This document shows positions 15,318 through 21,668 of a DNA stretch of 21,668 nucleotides, one piece after another. Below the pieces are notes generated by a model. The model did no database searches and was not told the DNA's origin. It was given only the letters and a program-made list of their open reading frames with translations. Source of the stretch: Firmicutes bacterium UBA3738 (GTDB lineage Bacteria; Bacillota; Clostridia; Peptostreptococcales; Anaerovoracaceae); NCBI GenBank assembly GCA_002372505.1, contig DFGY01000089.1, forward strand, positions 1 to 21,668, given 5' to 3'. Position numbers and translations under genes: made by a program. How positions within the stretch are numbered: position 1 is the stretch's first letter; every line of letters starts with the position of its first letter.

Positions 15318-17289
15318 TTTTTTTTTCGTATGTCAGCTCCGGGTCGTAGGCAACCTGGGCAATGAGATTGTTGAAGTTGTCGTCAACGGACTCCTGGATG
15401 ACTCCCGTAAGGTCGCTGTTAAAGTCTTCCCTGCTCTCGTCGTCCACGCTGGCCGGCTCCTGCTCTTCCTCGTCACCTGTGAAAACAGTCATTACGCTGT
15501 CTGCAATGTTGTCTATCTTCTGGGAAAGGATGCTGTCCGGAGCGATGATTTTAAGTCCGAGGGCGATTACCAGAAGGGCAAGAATCACCGAAAGAATTAT
15601 GATGATAATCTTTCCGACTTTGCTCTGCTGCTCTTCCTTCTTTGCCGCCTTCTGAACCGCTTCGTCAGCATTTGCAGGGGGTTCCGCGCCTGTCCGTGCC
15701 ACGGCTGCCGTCCGGGTGGCATCTGTTGTGCCTACTGCTCCTGCTGCTGAGTCACTTGAGGCTTTTCCCGCCCGAGCTTTTTCTGCTTTGGCTTTGGCTT
15801 TCTGCTCTTTCTTTTCTCTCTTTGCTTTTTCCTTTGCTTCTTTCTTTAGTCTCTTCTGCTCTGCTGCCTCTTCTTTAGCCTTCTGCTTTGCCTGCTCTTC
15901 CGTCTGCCGGTCAGTCTGCTTTTCCGCAGCCTTGTCGCCTGTGGACGTGCCGAACATTTCGCGTATCTTTTCCTCGTCGGCAATTACCGGCGATGAAGCA
16001 ATGGTCATTGCCGCTGCCGCCGCCCTTTTTTCCGGGTCGTCGAAGTCTTCGTCAACTGCTACGGGCTCATCGGATATGGGCTGAAATACGCTGGTCTGTC
16101 TGTTGTCAAAGGCAACCTCCGGGCCATCGACTCTTGGAATCATTCTCTCAAGGTCTCTCTCCTTTATCGCCTCGACGTTAGCCGCGAAGGTAGAGTTGTC
16201 AAAGGGCTTACCTGCGCGGAATTTATCATATTCGTCATCGAGAAGTTTCTGGAACTCTTCATTCTTTCTATTGAATGTGTAGAACTGGTCGATTCTCGCA
16301 GTCTGTCTGCTAAGGCCTTCGCCTCCGTCAACCATTCCCGTAACTGCGGCGCCGCCAAAGAGCTCTCTTTCCAGAGCCTCACCGGTAATGTCGCTTGGGC
16401 GATCCGCCTTAAGTTCATTCTGAGTGAATACCGCCTCGGGCACGCTGCTGGATTTAACCTGCTGGGGTTTTTGTTCGGGCTGGATCTGCTCGGGCTGCTG
16501 AGGTTGCTGCTCGGGCTGAGCCTGAGCCTGCTCAGATGCCGGCGCTTCGGAAGGTGCCGGCTGATTCCAGTCGAATTCCACGTGCTCTCTTTTAGTCGGC
16601 GAAGTGGGCTGCTCCTGTGCCTGCATTGCTTCCGGCTGTGCTGCGAACTGAGGCTTCTGTGCTGCCTGCTCTGCCGCTGCGGCCGCTCTTAATTCCTGCT
16701 TCTGAGCTTCGAGTTTTTCTCTCTGGGCCTCGGCAATCATTTCATCAGTAATTACCGGCTGCTCTACAGTCATCTTTCTATCTTTAAAGCGCGCGAAAAA
16801 TCCGCCCTTGGATTTTTTCGGTTCTTCTTCTGCGGGAGCCTGAGGCTGAACCGGCTGAACTGTCTGCTGAACCGGTTGATGCGGCGCCATCTGCTGCTGT
16901 GTAACTTGTTGTACTGGCTGCTGTACCTGTTGCTCAAACTGCAGTGCCTGAGGAGCTACCTGCTGCGGTGGCTGCTGGGCTTGCGGCTGCTGAAAAGTCT
17001 GCCACTGACCCTGCGCAGATTGCTGCGCTGCTACAGTCTGCTGTGGCTGGCTTTGTTCCACATTCGGTCTGCGTCTAAATTCGTTTGCGGAAATTCCCCA
17101 GTCGAAGTTTGTATCTTCCGTCGGCTTTGGAGCATCTCCCGGGAAGGCATGAACATCCCACTCGAAATCCCTCTGTGGCGCGTGGAATACAACCTCTTTC
17201 TGCCCCGGCTCGGATTCCACTGTGGCTCCGCAAGTCGGGCAGAAACTGTCTGCATCGCTGAGTACTCTTCCGCATGTTTTACATATCAT
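15310..17289 (-). CDS. zinc-ribbon, Gln/Pro-rich single-pass membrane protein
   Basis: The intact frame encodes 659 residues. Residues 1-21 (MICKTCGRVLSDADSFCPTCG) are a CxxC-x10-CxxC zinc ribbon (Cys3, 6, 17, 20). About 500 residues of low-complexity sequence follow: a Gln/Pro-rich stretch, basic and charged segments, and a Lys/Ala/Glu-rich coiled-coil-like region (QKAKEEAAEQKRLKKEAKEKAKREKKEQ). A single hydrophobic segment, GKIIIIILSVILALLVIALGLKII (about 559-582), crosses the membrane. Its frame ends ELTYEKKKE-stop just after an 11-A run; the downstream domain is in a different frame (14916-15317). Start ATG at 17289, with GGAGG 10 nt upstream, 18 nt after the preceding gene. Zinc-ribbon plus single-pass architecture is known from Gram-positive envelope proteins, but the role is not known. 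Confidence 0.8.
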   Translation of the reverse strand: MICKTCGRVLSDADSFCPTCGATVESEPGQKEVVFHAPQRDFEWDVHAFPGDAPKPTEDTNFDWGISANEFRRRPNVEQSQPQQTVAAQQSAQGQWQTFQQPQAQQPPQQVAPQALQFEQQVQQPVQQVTQQQMAPHQPVQQTVQPVQPQAPAEEEPKKSKGGFFARFKDRKMTVEQPVITDEMIAEAQREKLEAQKQELRAAAAAEQAAQKPQFAAQPEAMQAQEQPTSPTKREHVEFDWNQPAPSEAPASEQAQAQPEQQPQQPEQIQPEQKPQQVKSSSVPEAVFTQNELKADRPSDITGEALERELFGGAAVTGMVDGGEGLSRQTARIDQFYTFNRKNEEFQKLLDDEYDKFRAGKPFDNSTFAANVEAIKERDLERMIPRVDGPEVAFDNRQTSVFQPISDEPVAVDEDFDDPEKRAAAAAMTIASSPVIADEEKIREMFGTSTGDKAAEKQTDRQTEEQAKQKAKEEAAEQKRLKKEAKEKAKREKKEQKAKAKAEKARAGKASSDSAAGAVGTTDATRTAAVARTGAEPPANADEAVQKAAKKEEQQSKVGKIIIIILSVILALLVIALGLKIIAPDSILSQKIDNIADSVMTVFTGDEEEQEPASVDDESREDFNSDLTGVIQESVDDNFNNLIAQVAYDPELTYEKKKE

Positions 17290-17307
17290 TAGTTGCTATC
17301 CTCCAAG

Positions 17308-18147
17308 TTAGTCCTTGATGATGGATTCTATCTCGCTTTTGTCGTATACTTTTCCGCTCTTAGCCATGTTGTACTTTTCAGCCATGGCCTGCTGTGTCTG
17401 CATGTGCACGCGCTCCTGCATATTCTGCTGCATCTGTGCGCTAGCCTGATGATGGGTACCCATTCCTGCGATATCAGAAACCACTACGTTGGGATTCTGC
17501 GGCTGCTTATACTGAGGTGCCTGAGGTGCGGCAGGCTGAGCCTGCTGTGCGAACTGCTGCTGCGGTGCTGCGGGCTGTTCGAACTGCGGTGCCTGGGGAA
17601 ATTCTGGTGCCTGTGCGAACACCTGCTGTGTGAATTTCGGCTGCGCAAACTGTGGTGCCTGGGGCATTGCTTCCGGTGCCTGAGGCATTATATTTCTTTC
17701 TTCTACAAATTCCTGTGCCTGCTGCTGGAACTTAAACATTGGATTGTCCGGTGCGAATCCTTCATTTACATTCTGGTCTACATACTGTTCCTGTACCGGC
17801 TGCTGCGGTGCTGCGAAAGCGATTTCCGGTTCGGGCTGAACCTGAGGCTGTTCCATTTCAGGCTGCTGGAATTCCGGCTGTGTCTGAGGTGTTGCGGGTG
17901 CTACGGGCTGCTCAAACTGTGGCTCTGCATATGGCTGCTGATAGTTTATCTGCTGGTCGTAACCCTGGAACTGATCAGGATCCATGTCCATGCCGCTCTT
18001 CTTCATCATTTCACCAATTCTCTTCAGGGCTATTAGTTGCTGGTCAACTTTACTCTTCCATATAAATATTGCTACTACCATTAAAGCTAGCATTAAAATT
18101 GCACAAAGAGCTGTAATTAGTCCGTAATTCATTCCTTCTTCAACCAT
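17308..18147 (-). CDS. single-pass membrane protein with long Gln/Pro-rich cytoplasmic tail
   Basis: I do not recognise a family. Residues 9-30 (GLITALCAILMLALMVVAIFIW) form one transmembrane segment near the N-terminus, followed by a basic stretch (KSKVDQQLIALKRIGEMMKK) that suggests the tail is cytoplasmic. Residues about 60-215 are Gln/Pro/Ala/Glu-rich with imperfect repeats such as PQAPQF(A/E)QP, similar in composition to the tail of the next gene. The last 50 residues (VVVSDIAGMGTHHQASAQMQQNMQERVHMQTQQAMAEKYNMAKSGKVYDKSEIESIIKD) are less repetitive and may be the conserved part. It is the first gene after the promoter at 18192-18220. The start ATG at 18147 has only a close AAAGGA; the ATG at 18132 (MNYG) is an alternative. 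Confidence 0.75.
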   Translation of the reverse strand: MVEEGMNYGLITALCAILMLALMVVAIFIWKSKVDQQLIALKRIGEMMKKSGMDMDPDQFQGYDQQINYQQPYAEPQFEQPVAPATPQTQPEFQQPEMEQPQVQPEPEIAFAAPQQPVQEQYVDQNVNEGFAPDNPMFKFQQQAQEFVEERNIMPQAPEAMPQAPQFAQPKFTQQVFAQAPEFPQAPQFEQPAAPQQQFAQQAQPAAPQAPQYKQPQNPNVVVSDIAGMGTHHQASAQMQQNMQERVHMQTQQAMAEKYNMAKSGKVYDKSEIESIIKD

Positions 18148-18191
18148 TCCTTTCTCTCTTTATTCAAATCGCCTGAAAATTAGTCCAACAT

Positions 18192-18220
18192 ATTATACAT
18201 GATAAAGCCGACTTTTACAA
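18192..18220 (-). promoter_or_regulatory. promoter of the Gln/Pro-rich protein - UPF0182 - glutamine synthetase operon
   Basis: On the minus strand TTGTAA (18220-18215) and TATAAT (18197-18192) are separated by 17 nt, with TG directly before the -10. Its predicted start is about 40 nt before the first gene at 18147. The -35 hexamer is identical to that of the polysaccharide operon promoter. Confidence 0.75.
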
Positions 18221-18314
18221 CAAAAGCCAGCCAAAAATGGTATGGCCTACTGGCGATATTATTTTTGTTTTCTCGTACAAAATACTTTTCGGCTGTTTTC
18301 GGCAAACTATACCG

Positions 18315-18703
18315 TTCCAACATTTCTTCGTATATGGATTAAATGTTGGAAATTATCAGCTTGATTGAGATTAATAAGCCAGTTAAACCATCTTTGATTC
18401 CAACATTATTTCTGTATAGAAAAAAATGTTGGAAAAATCCAGTTTCTCAGATTCCCCCAGGGCATTTACTCCACCAACATTTCCAACATTTCTTTGTATA
18501 TGGATTGAATGTTGGATAATATCAGCATAATCGAGATTAATAAGCTAGTTAAACCATCTTTGATTCCAACATTATTTCTGTATAGAAAAAAATGTTGGAA
18601 AAAACCAGTTTCTCAGATTCCCCCAGGGCATTTACTCCACCAACATTTCCAACATTTCTTCGTATATGAATTAAATGTTGGAGAATATCAGCATGATTGA
18701 GAA
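18315..18703. repeat. 166-bp tandem repeat, 2.3 copies, rich in CCAACATT palindromes
   Basis: The units start at 18315, 18481 and 18647, an exact period of 166. Copies 1 and 2 differ at about nine positions, most of them in the first 70 bp; copy 3 is cut after about 57 bp. The 8-mer CCAACATT or its complement AATGTTGG occurs 12 times. Each unit carries two stems: TCCAACATTT/AAATGTTGGA (15-nt loop) and TTCCAACATT/AATGTTGGAA (for example 18398-18434, with an inner TTTCT/AGAAA). The array is between the PepSY gene terminator and the next operon promoter. No gene is supported inside it. With 18221-18314, where I see only AT-rich spacer with a doubled TTTTCGGC, it fills this intergenic region. Confidence 0.85.
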
Positions 18704-18706
18704 TAT

Positions 18707-18736
18707 AAAACCCCCGCCTTATTAATTGCGCGGGGG
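18707..18736 (-). terminator. rho-independent terminator of the PepSY protein gene
   Basis: On the minus strand CCCCCGC (18736-18730) and GCGGGGG (18717-18711) make a 7-bp GC-only stem with a 12-nt loop, followed by TTTT at 18710-18707. It lies 37 nt after the stop codon of the gene at 18774. Confidence 0.85.
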
Positions 18737-18773
18737 CTATATAGGGTTGGGTCGAATTATCTTAATTTTATTT

Positions 18774-19655
18774 TTAGTCGTCGTATTCTACGTCTTTCTT
18801 TACAATGTCTCCGCTAACGGCGTCGATTTCATATTCGTATTCCATCTGGCCTCTTGCGAATTCTACTTCGTAAACCATTCTGCCGTCTTCGCGGTCAAGC
18901 TTTGCCTTGTTGTAACGAACCTGTGCAGCTGTAAGACCTGCGTCAGCCAGAGCAATTTCTTTCGCTTTTTCTGTGCCGATGTATGCTGTGGCCTCAGGTG
19001 GTGTAGGTTCAGTGTTTGCATTGTTGTCTACTACAGGCTGTGCGGGCTTTCTGGGTGCTGGTTTCCTAAACACATCTTTGTCCCTTTCCAGGATTCTTCC
19101 GCTCTTGCCGGCGATATCGTATTCATACTTGGCATCGGCTGTGCGGAATTCCACTTCGTAAACTGCAATGCCGTCATCGTAGTCGAATTCGACTCTTACT
19201 GCTTTTGCGTCAGCCTCTGCAACGCCTGCATCCTGGAATGCGATTGACTTGGCTTCTTCTTTTCCGATTAACGTCTTTGCCGCTACTGCCTTCTTCGGAG
19301 CTTTAACCTTTCCTGCTACTGTGACGAACTTTTTAGTTCCTTTATTTTTTACACCTTTGATTTTGAATGTATAAGTACGATTCTTCTTTGCTTTGTTTAT
19401 TTTGAACTTCAGATCGTCGGAGTCCTTCTTGGTAATACTGGCTTTGTAGCTCTTGCCTTTGTTGTCTTTGACTGTGACTTTCGCCTTCTTATACTTTACG
19501 TCTTTGGCGAATTCAACCTCGACGGTGCCCTTGCCGTTATAGTCTACGTCTTCGATGGTCGGTTTGGCTGCGGCTGATGCGGGAACGATGGCGGTCCCCA
19601 GTACCAGGGTCAGTGCCGTGACCCAGACAGTTGCTTTTTTAAATATCTTTTTCAT
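18774..19655 (-). CDS. secreted protein with two PepSY domains
   Basis: The 293-residue protein begins with a signal peptide (MKKIFKKATVWVTALTLVLGTAIVPASAAA, cleavage near residue 29). Residues about 32-115 form a Lys-rich beta-sandwich-like region (VEVEFAKDVKYKKAKVTVKDNKGKSYKASI). Two PepSY domains follow at about 129-193 and 225-290, each with IG(K/T)E(E/K)AK(S/E)IA...DAG, VYEVEF and YEYDI/YEYEID...SG blocks. A Pro/Arg/Asn linker separates them. PepSY domains are found in secreted peptidase-inhibitor-like and envelope proteins; the target here is unknown. There is no anchor motif, so it is probably released or loosely wall-bound. A good RBS (AAAGGGAAG) precedes the ATG and a strong terminator follows, so it is likely monocistronic. 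Confidence 0.88.
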   Translation of the reverse strand: MKKIFKKATVWVTALTLVLGTAIVPASAAAKPTIEDVDYNGKGTVEVEFAKDVKYKKAKVTVKDNKGKSYKASITKKDSDDLKFKINKAKKNRTYTFKIKGVKNKGTKKFVTVAGKVKAPKKAVAAKTLIGKEEAKSIAFQDAGVAEADAKAVRVEFDYDDGIAVYEVEFRTADAKYEYDIAGKSGRILERDKDVFRKPAPRKPAQPVVDNNANTEPTPPEATAYIGTEKAKEIALADAGLTAAQVRYNKAKLDREDGRMVYEVEFARGQMEYEYEIDAVSGDIVKKDVEYDD

Positions 19656-19889
19656 AATAACTTCCCTTTCTTTTCCTCTATATGGTAATTACGTATTGCT
19701 TCAAAAGGCCTTTTTCTTTATCTTGAGTCAATATTACACCCCGGTCATTAAGTTAAAATTAACAAAGACAAAAAATATCAAAAATCTTTTGCCGGGAATT
19801 TTGGCCGGCCGTGAAATGCACGCATCGCACATTATAAATAGCAAGTAGTTGCATGTTAGATGGTAAAACGGGCGTTAAAGTGCAAAGTC
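19656..19889. other. intergenic region between divergent PepSY and hipBA genes
   Basis: About 230 nt, AT-rich, with no supported gene. It must hold the PepSY gene promoter, but I see no pair of hexamers with good spacing; TAATAT at 19734-19729 (minus strand) is a possible -10. The small palindrome GTTAA-AA-TTAAC lies at 19751-19762. TTGCATGTTA at 19849-19858 is repeated with one change as TTGCGTGTTA at 19890-19899, which overlaps the hipBA -35 region. Confidence 0.4.
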
Positions 19890-19918
19890 TTGCGTGTTAT
19901 TTGTTTTTATGTTACGAT
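19890..19918 (+). promoter_or_regulatory. candidate hipBA promoter
   Basis: TTGCGT (19890-19895) and TACGAT (19913-19918) are separated by 17 nt, about 47 nt before the chosen hipB start. The -35 is part of the 10-mer repeat TTGC(A/G)TGTTA spaced 41 nt from its partner, which could serve autoregulation by HipB. The classic E. coli TATCC-N8-GGATA operator is not seen. Confidence 0.45.
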
Positions 19919-19965
19919 TATGCCATCAACAGATTATAACTGATTCTGATAAAAGGTGGCGTGCA

Positions 19966-20307
19966 ATGCATATAACTAATTTAGATTCTAACGAGTCAAT
20001 AATCAAAGAGCTTGGAAAGAGAATAAGGGACACCAGAGTAGCGATGAATGTAAAGCAGTCGGAGCTTGCAGATATGGCAGGGGTATCTTTGAGAACTATT
20101 AGTAACATTGAAAACGGAGGGGATGTTAAACTGTCGGTATTTATAAATGTTCTCCGCGGGATTAATCAGGCTGACAAACTAAATATCATTATTGATGATC
20201 AAAGTATAAGGCCTAGTAATTATTTGGATATGGGAAAAAAGCGTGTGCGTGCAGGGAAAAGCAAGGTAAATGTAAAACGAAATTGGGTTTGGGGTGAAGA
20301 CAAATGA
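19966..20307 (+). CDS. hipB: HipB-like antitoxin, XRE-family DNA-binding protein
   Basis: The 113-residue protein contains a Cro/C1-type helix-turn-helix at about residues 16-70: LGKRIRDTRVAMNVKQSELADMAGVSLRTISNIENGGDVKLSVFINVLRGI. This is the pattern of HipB antitoxins, which dimerise, bind their own promoter and neutralise HipA. A basic tail (KKRVRAGKSKVNVKRNW) follows. I start at the ATG at 19966 because AAGGTGG is 6 nt upstream; the open frame extends to 19894, but that lies within the predicted promoter. The stop overlaps the hipA start (ATGA), the normal coupled arrangement. Confidence 0.88.
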   Translation: MHITNLDSNESIIKELGKRIRDTRVAMNVKQSELADMAGVSLRTISNIENGGDVKLSVFINVLRGINQADKLNIIIDDQSIRPSNYLDMGKKRVRAGKSKVNVKRNWVWGEDK

Positions 20308-21596
20308 CAAATGCTGCAGAAGTTTATTTATGGGGAACCAGAATTGGAATAGTCGCGTTACAAGATGATAACCGAACTTCAAGGTTTGAATATGATAAAG
20401 ATTTTATAAAGAGCGGAATTGAAGTGTCTCCTATAATGATGCCTTTATCGGAACGTGTTTATTCATTCCCTGAGTTATCAGAACAATCATTTAGAGGGTT
20501 GCCGGGATTGCTGGCTGATTCTTTGCCGGACAAATTCGGAAACATTATTCTTGATGCATGGCTTGCATCCCAAGGCAGAGACAGAGAATCATTAAATGTA
20601 ATCGAGCAATTATGTTACACGGGAAAACGTGGCATGGGAGCACTTGAGTTTGTTCCGGCATTGTCGGATTATCCGACAGAATATGAAAGAATACAAGCGA
20701 ATCAGTTGGCGGGCTTGGCTTCAGATATTCTTAGCCAACGGTATAAAACGAGCTATAGAAATGATTCTCACTTGATGGAACAAATAATAAAAGTCGGAAC
20801 ATCAGCAGGTGGTGCACGCGCGAAAGCTATTGTGGCATGGAATGAAAAAACCGGGGACATTCGCTCGGGCCAAATTAATCCGGGTGATGGATACGAATAT
20901 TGGCTTATTAAATTCGGAAACGTTGAGGGAAATAGGGATAAAGAGGAAGTAGACAGACCCGAATATACAAAGATTGAATATGCATATTATCTAATGGCCC
21001 TGGCTGCAGGAATTGAAATGAATGAGTGTAGACTCTTCAGCGAGGGAGGGATTTGTCATTTCATGACAAAGAGATTTGATAGGATAGGTGACAAGGGTGA
21101 TAAATTGCATATGCAGACCCTTGGTGCCCTGGCTCATTACGATTACAATATACCCGGTGTATATAGTTATGAGCAGGCGGCAAAAGTTATCAGATTGCTG
21201 GGGATGGGTCAGAAAGAAACAGAAGAATTGTACAAAAGAATGGTGTTTAATGTTATGGCGCGAAATCAAGATGACCATGTTAAAAATATTTCTTTTCTCA
21301 TGGATAAGGATGGCATTTGGTCACTGGCACCGGCATATGATATTACTTACGCATATAATCCGGGTGGGATATGGACCGGCAGTCACCAAATGACTATTAA
21401 TGGGAAGCGCGACTTCATTAATTTGGATGACTTGATACAGTGTTCAAATACAATGAACATAAGCCATTCAAGAGCAAATAATATCATCTCATGTGTTTCA
21501 CAAGCAGTGTCAAACTGGCAAGAATATGCTTATCAAGCCGGACTAAATGAAGATGTGACTATCAAAATTGGCAAAACACATGAACATATATTTTAA
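20304..21596 (+). CDS. hipA: HipA family serine/threonine kinase toxin
   Basis: The 430-residue protein has the HipA fold signatures. The nucleotide-binding loop is VGTSAGGARAKAIVAW (about 167-181). The substrate-side block is YEYWLIKFGN. The catalytic loop is FNVMARNQDDHVKNISFL with Asp323 at the position of E. coli Asp309, and the metal-binding Asp346 in LAPAYDITYAY lies 23 residues further on, the same spacing as Asp309-Asp332 in E. coli HipA. The N-terminal domain shows LPGLLADSLPDKFGN. HipA phosphorylates an aminoacyl-tRNA synthetase (GltX in E. coli), blocking translation and causing dormancy; the target here is not known. It overlaps hipB by 4 nt. Active-site residues are intact, so the toxin is probably functional. 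The pair is AT-richer than the genes to its left, suggesting acquisition. Confidence 0.93.
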   Translation: MTNAAEVYLWGTRIGIVALQDDNRTSRFEYDKDFIKSGIEVSPIMMPLSERVYSFPELSEQSFRGLPGLLADSLPDKFGNIILDAWLASQGRDRESLNVIEQLCYTGKRGMGALEFVPALSDYPTEYERIQANQLAGLASDILSQRYKTSYRNDSHLMEQIIKVGTSAGGARAKAIVAWNEKTGDIRSGQINPGDGYEYWLIKFGNVEGNRDKEEVDRPEYTKIEYAYYLMALAAGIEMNECRLFSEGGICHFMTKRFDRIGDKGDKLHMQTLGALAHYDYNIPGVYSYEQAAKVIRLLGMGQKETEELYKRMVFNVMARNQDDHVKNISFLMDKDGIWSLAPAYDITYAYNPGGIWTGSHQMTINGKRDFINLDDLIQCSNTMNISHSRANNIISCVSQAVSNWQEYAYQAGLNEDVTIKIGKTHEHIF

Positions 21597-21604
21597 TTTT
21601 GCGG

Positions 21605-21633
21605 TTGACACGGGTATATCAAAATGATAAACT
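21605..21633 (+). promoter_or_regulatory. promoter of the tRNA gene at the right edge
   Basis: A consensus TTGACA (21605-21610) and TAAACT (21628-21633) are separated by 17 nt, with TG one base before the -10. The tRNA 5' end is 16 nt downstream. The promoter begins 9 nt after the hipA stop, and no terminator is seen between them. Confidence 0.75.
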
Positions 21634-21649
21634 ATTCAAGCGTTGATGA

Positions 21650-21668
21650 GCACCATTAGCTCAGCTGG
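21650..21668 (+). tRNA. tRNA gene, first 19 nt (partial)
   Basis: GCACCATTAGCTCAGCTGG fits the tRNA 5' end exactly: a 7-nt acceptor strand GCACCAT, U8 and A9, D-stem GCTC, A14, and the D-loop GG. The anticodon is beyond the edge. The sequence resembles Firmicutes tRNA-Lys, but this cannot be confirmed. Confidence 0.8.

Noticed and set aside
18408..18635. A 19-residue minus-strand peptide in each full repeat (MPWGNLRNW(I/F)FPTFFSIQK) after GGTGGAG, resembling a small hydrophobic toxin peptide
   Set aside because: The spacing to the start is only about 3 nt, the block lies in the nearly identical half of the repeat so conservation says little, and no antisense RNA promoter is evident. Kept only as a note.
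18343..18700. Two overlapping plus-strand reading frames of 58 and 63 codons, one per repeat unit (MLEIISLIEINK... and MLDNISIIEINK...)
   Set aside because: They lack ribosome binding sites, the unit length is not a multiple of three, and most differences between the copies change the amino acid, so there is no sign of selection on a protein.
18315..18703. CRISPR array
   Set aside because: The period is 166 bp with near-identical whole units, not short repeats with unique spacers, and no cas gene is nearby.
19894..19965. Upstream extension of hipB by 24 codons
   Set aside because: It would start within the predicted promoter and lacks a ribosome binding site, while the ATG at 19966 has AAGGTGG.

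Overview
The window looks like the chromosome of an anaerobic Gram-positive bacterium of the Clostridia (Firmicutes). The reasons are strong AGGAGG-type ribosome binding sites, frequent TTG/GTG starts, a PLP-dependent decarboxylase of the Gram-positive short type, a UPF0182 membrane protein, Gram-positive style signal peptides and no outer-membrane genes. A placement near Anaerovoracaceae/Mogibacterium-like clostridia is only a guess. Most genes lie on the minus strand.

Region 1 (1-4850, minus strand) is a surface-polysaccharide operon read right to left. It runs from a secreted NlpC/P60 hydrolase, through a tandem left-handed beta-helix acyltransferase-like protein broken by a one-base frameshift, to galE, rfbA and the first 37 codons of rfbB. 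These supply UDP-galactose and dTDP-sugar precursors for cell-surface glycans. The operon starts from a clear promoter with a small palindrome over its -35 side. A divergent promoter drives a lone type IV prepilin peptidase-like gene on the plus strand (4927-5610).

Region 2 (5615-10018, minus strand) holds an Orn/Lys/Arg decarboxylase-family gene, a small cluster of REP-like palindromes with GTCCCC cores, the sodium/proline symporter putP with a hairpin in its leader, and serS.

Region 3 (10083-18220, minus strand) appears to be one long operon from a good promoter at 18192-18220. It encodes a single-pass membrane protein with a Gln/Pro-rich tail, a zinc-ribbon/Gln-Pro-rich/single-pass membrane protein whose reading frame changes at an 11-A run, a UPF0182 seven-pass membrane protein with a large external domain, a 640-residue glutamine synthetase with a C-terminal extension, and probably serS. 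The pairing of the two low-complexity membrane proteins with UPF0182 and glutamine synthetase is the least explained gene set here.

Region 4 (18221-19965) contains a 166-bp tandem repeat rich in CCAACATT/AATGTTGG palindromes, a strong terminator, and a secreted protein with two PepSY domains.

Region 5 (19890-21668, plus strand) carries a hipBA-type toxin-antitoxin pair with AT-richer sequence than its neighbours, then a promoter and the first 19 nt of a tRNA gene cut by the window edge.

The main points for follow-up are the A11 frame change in the zinc-ribbon gene, the frameshifted acyltransferase, the 166-bp repeat array, the REP-like elements, and the gene set around UPF0182.
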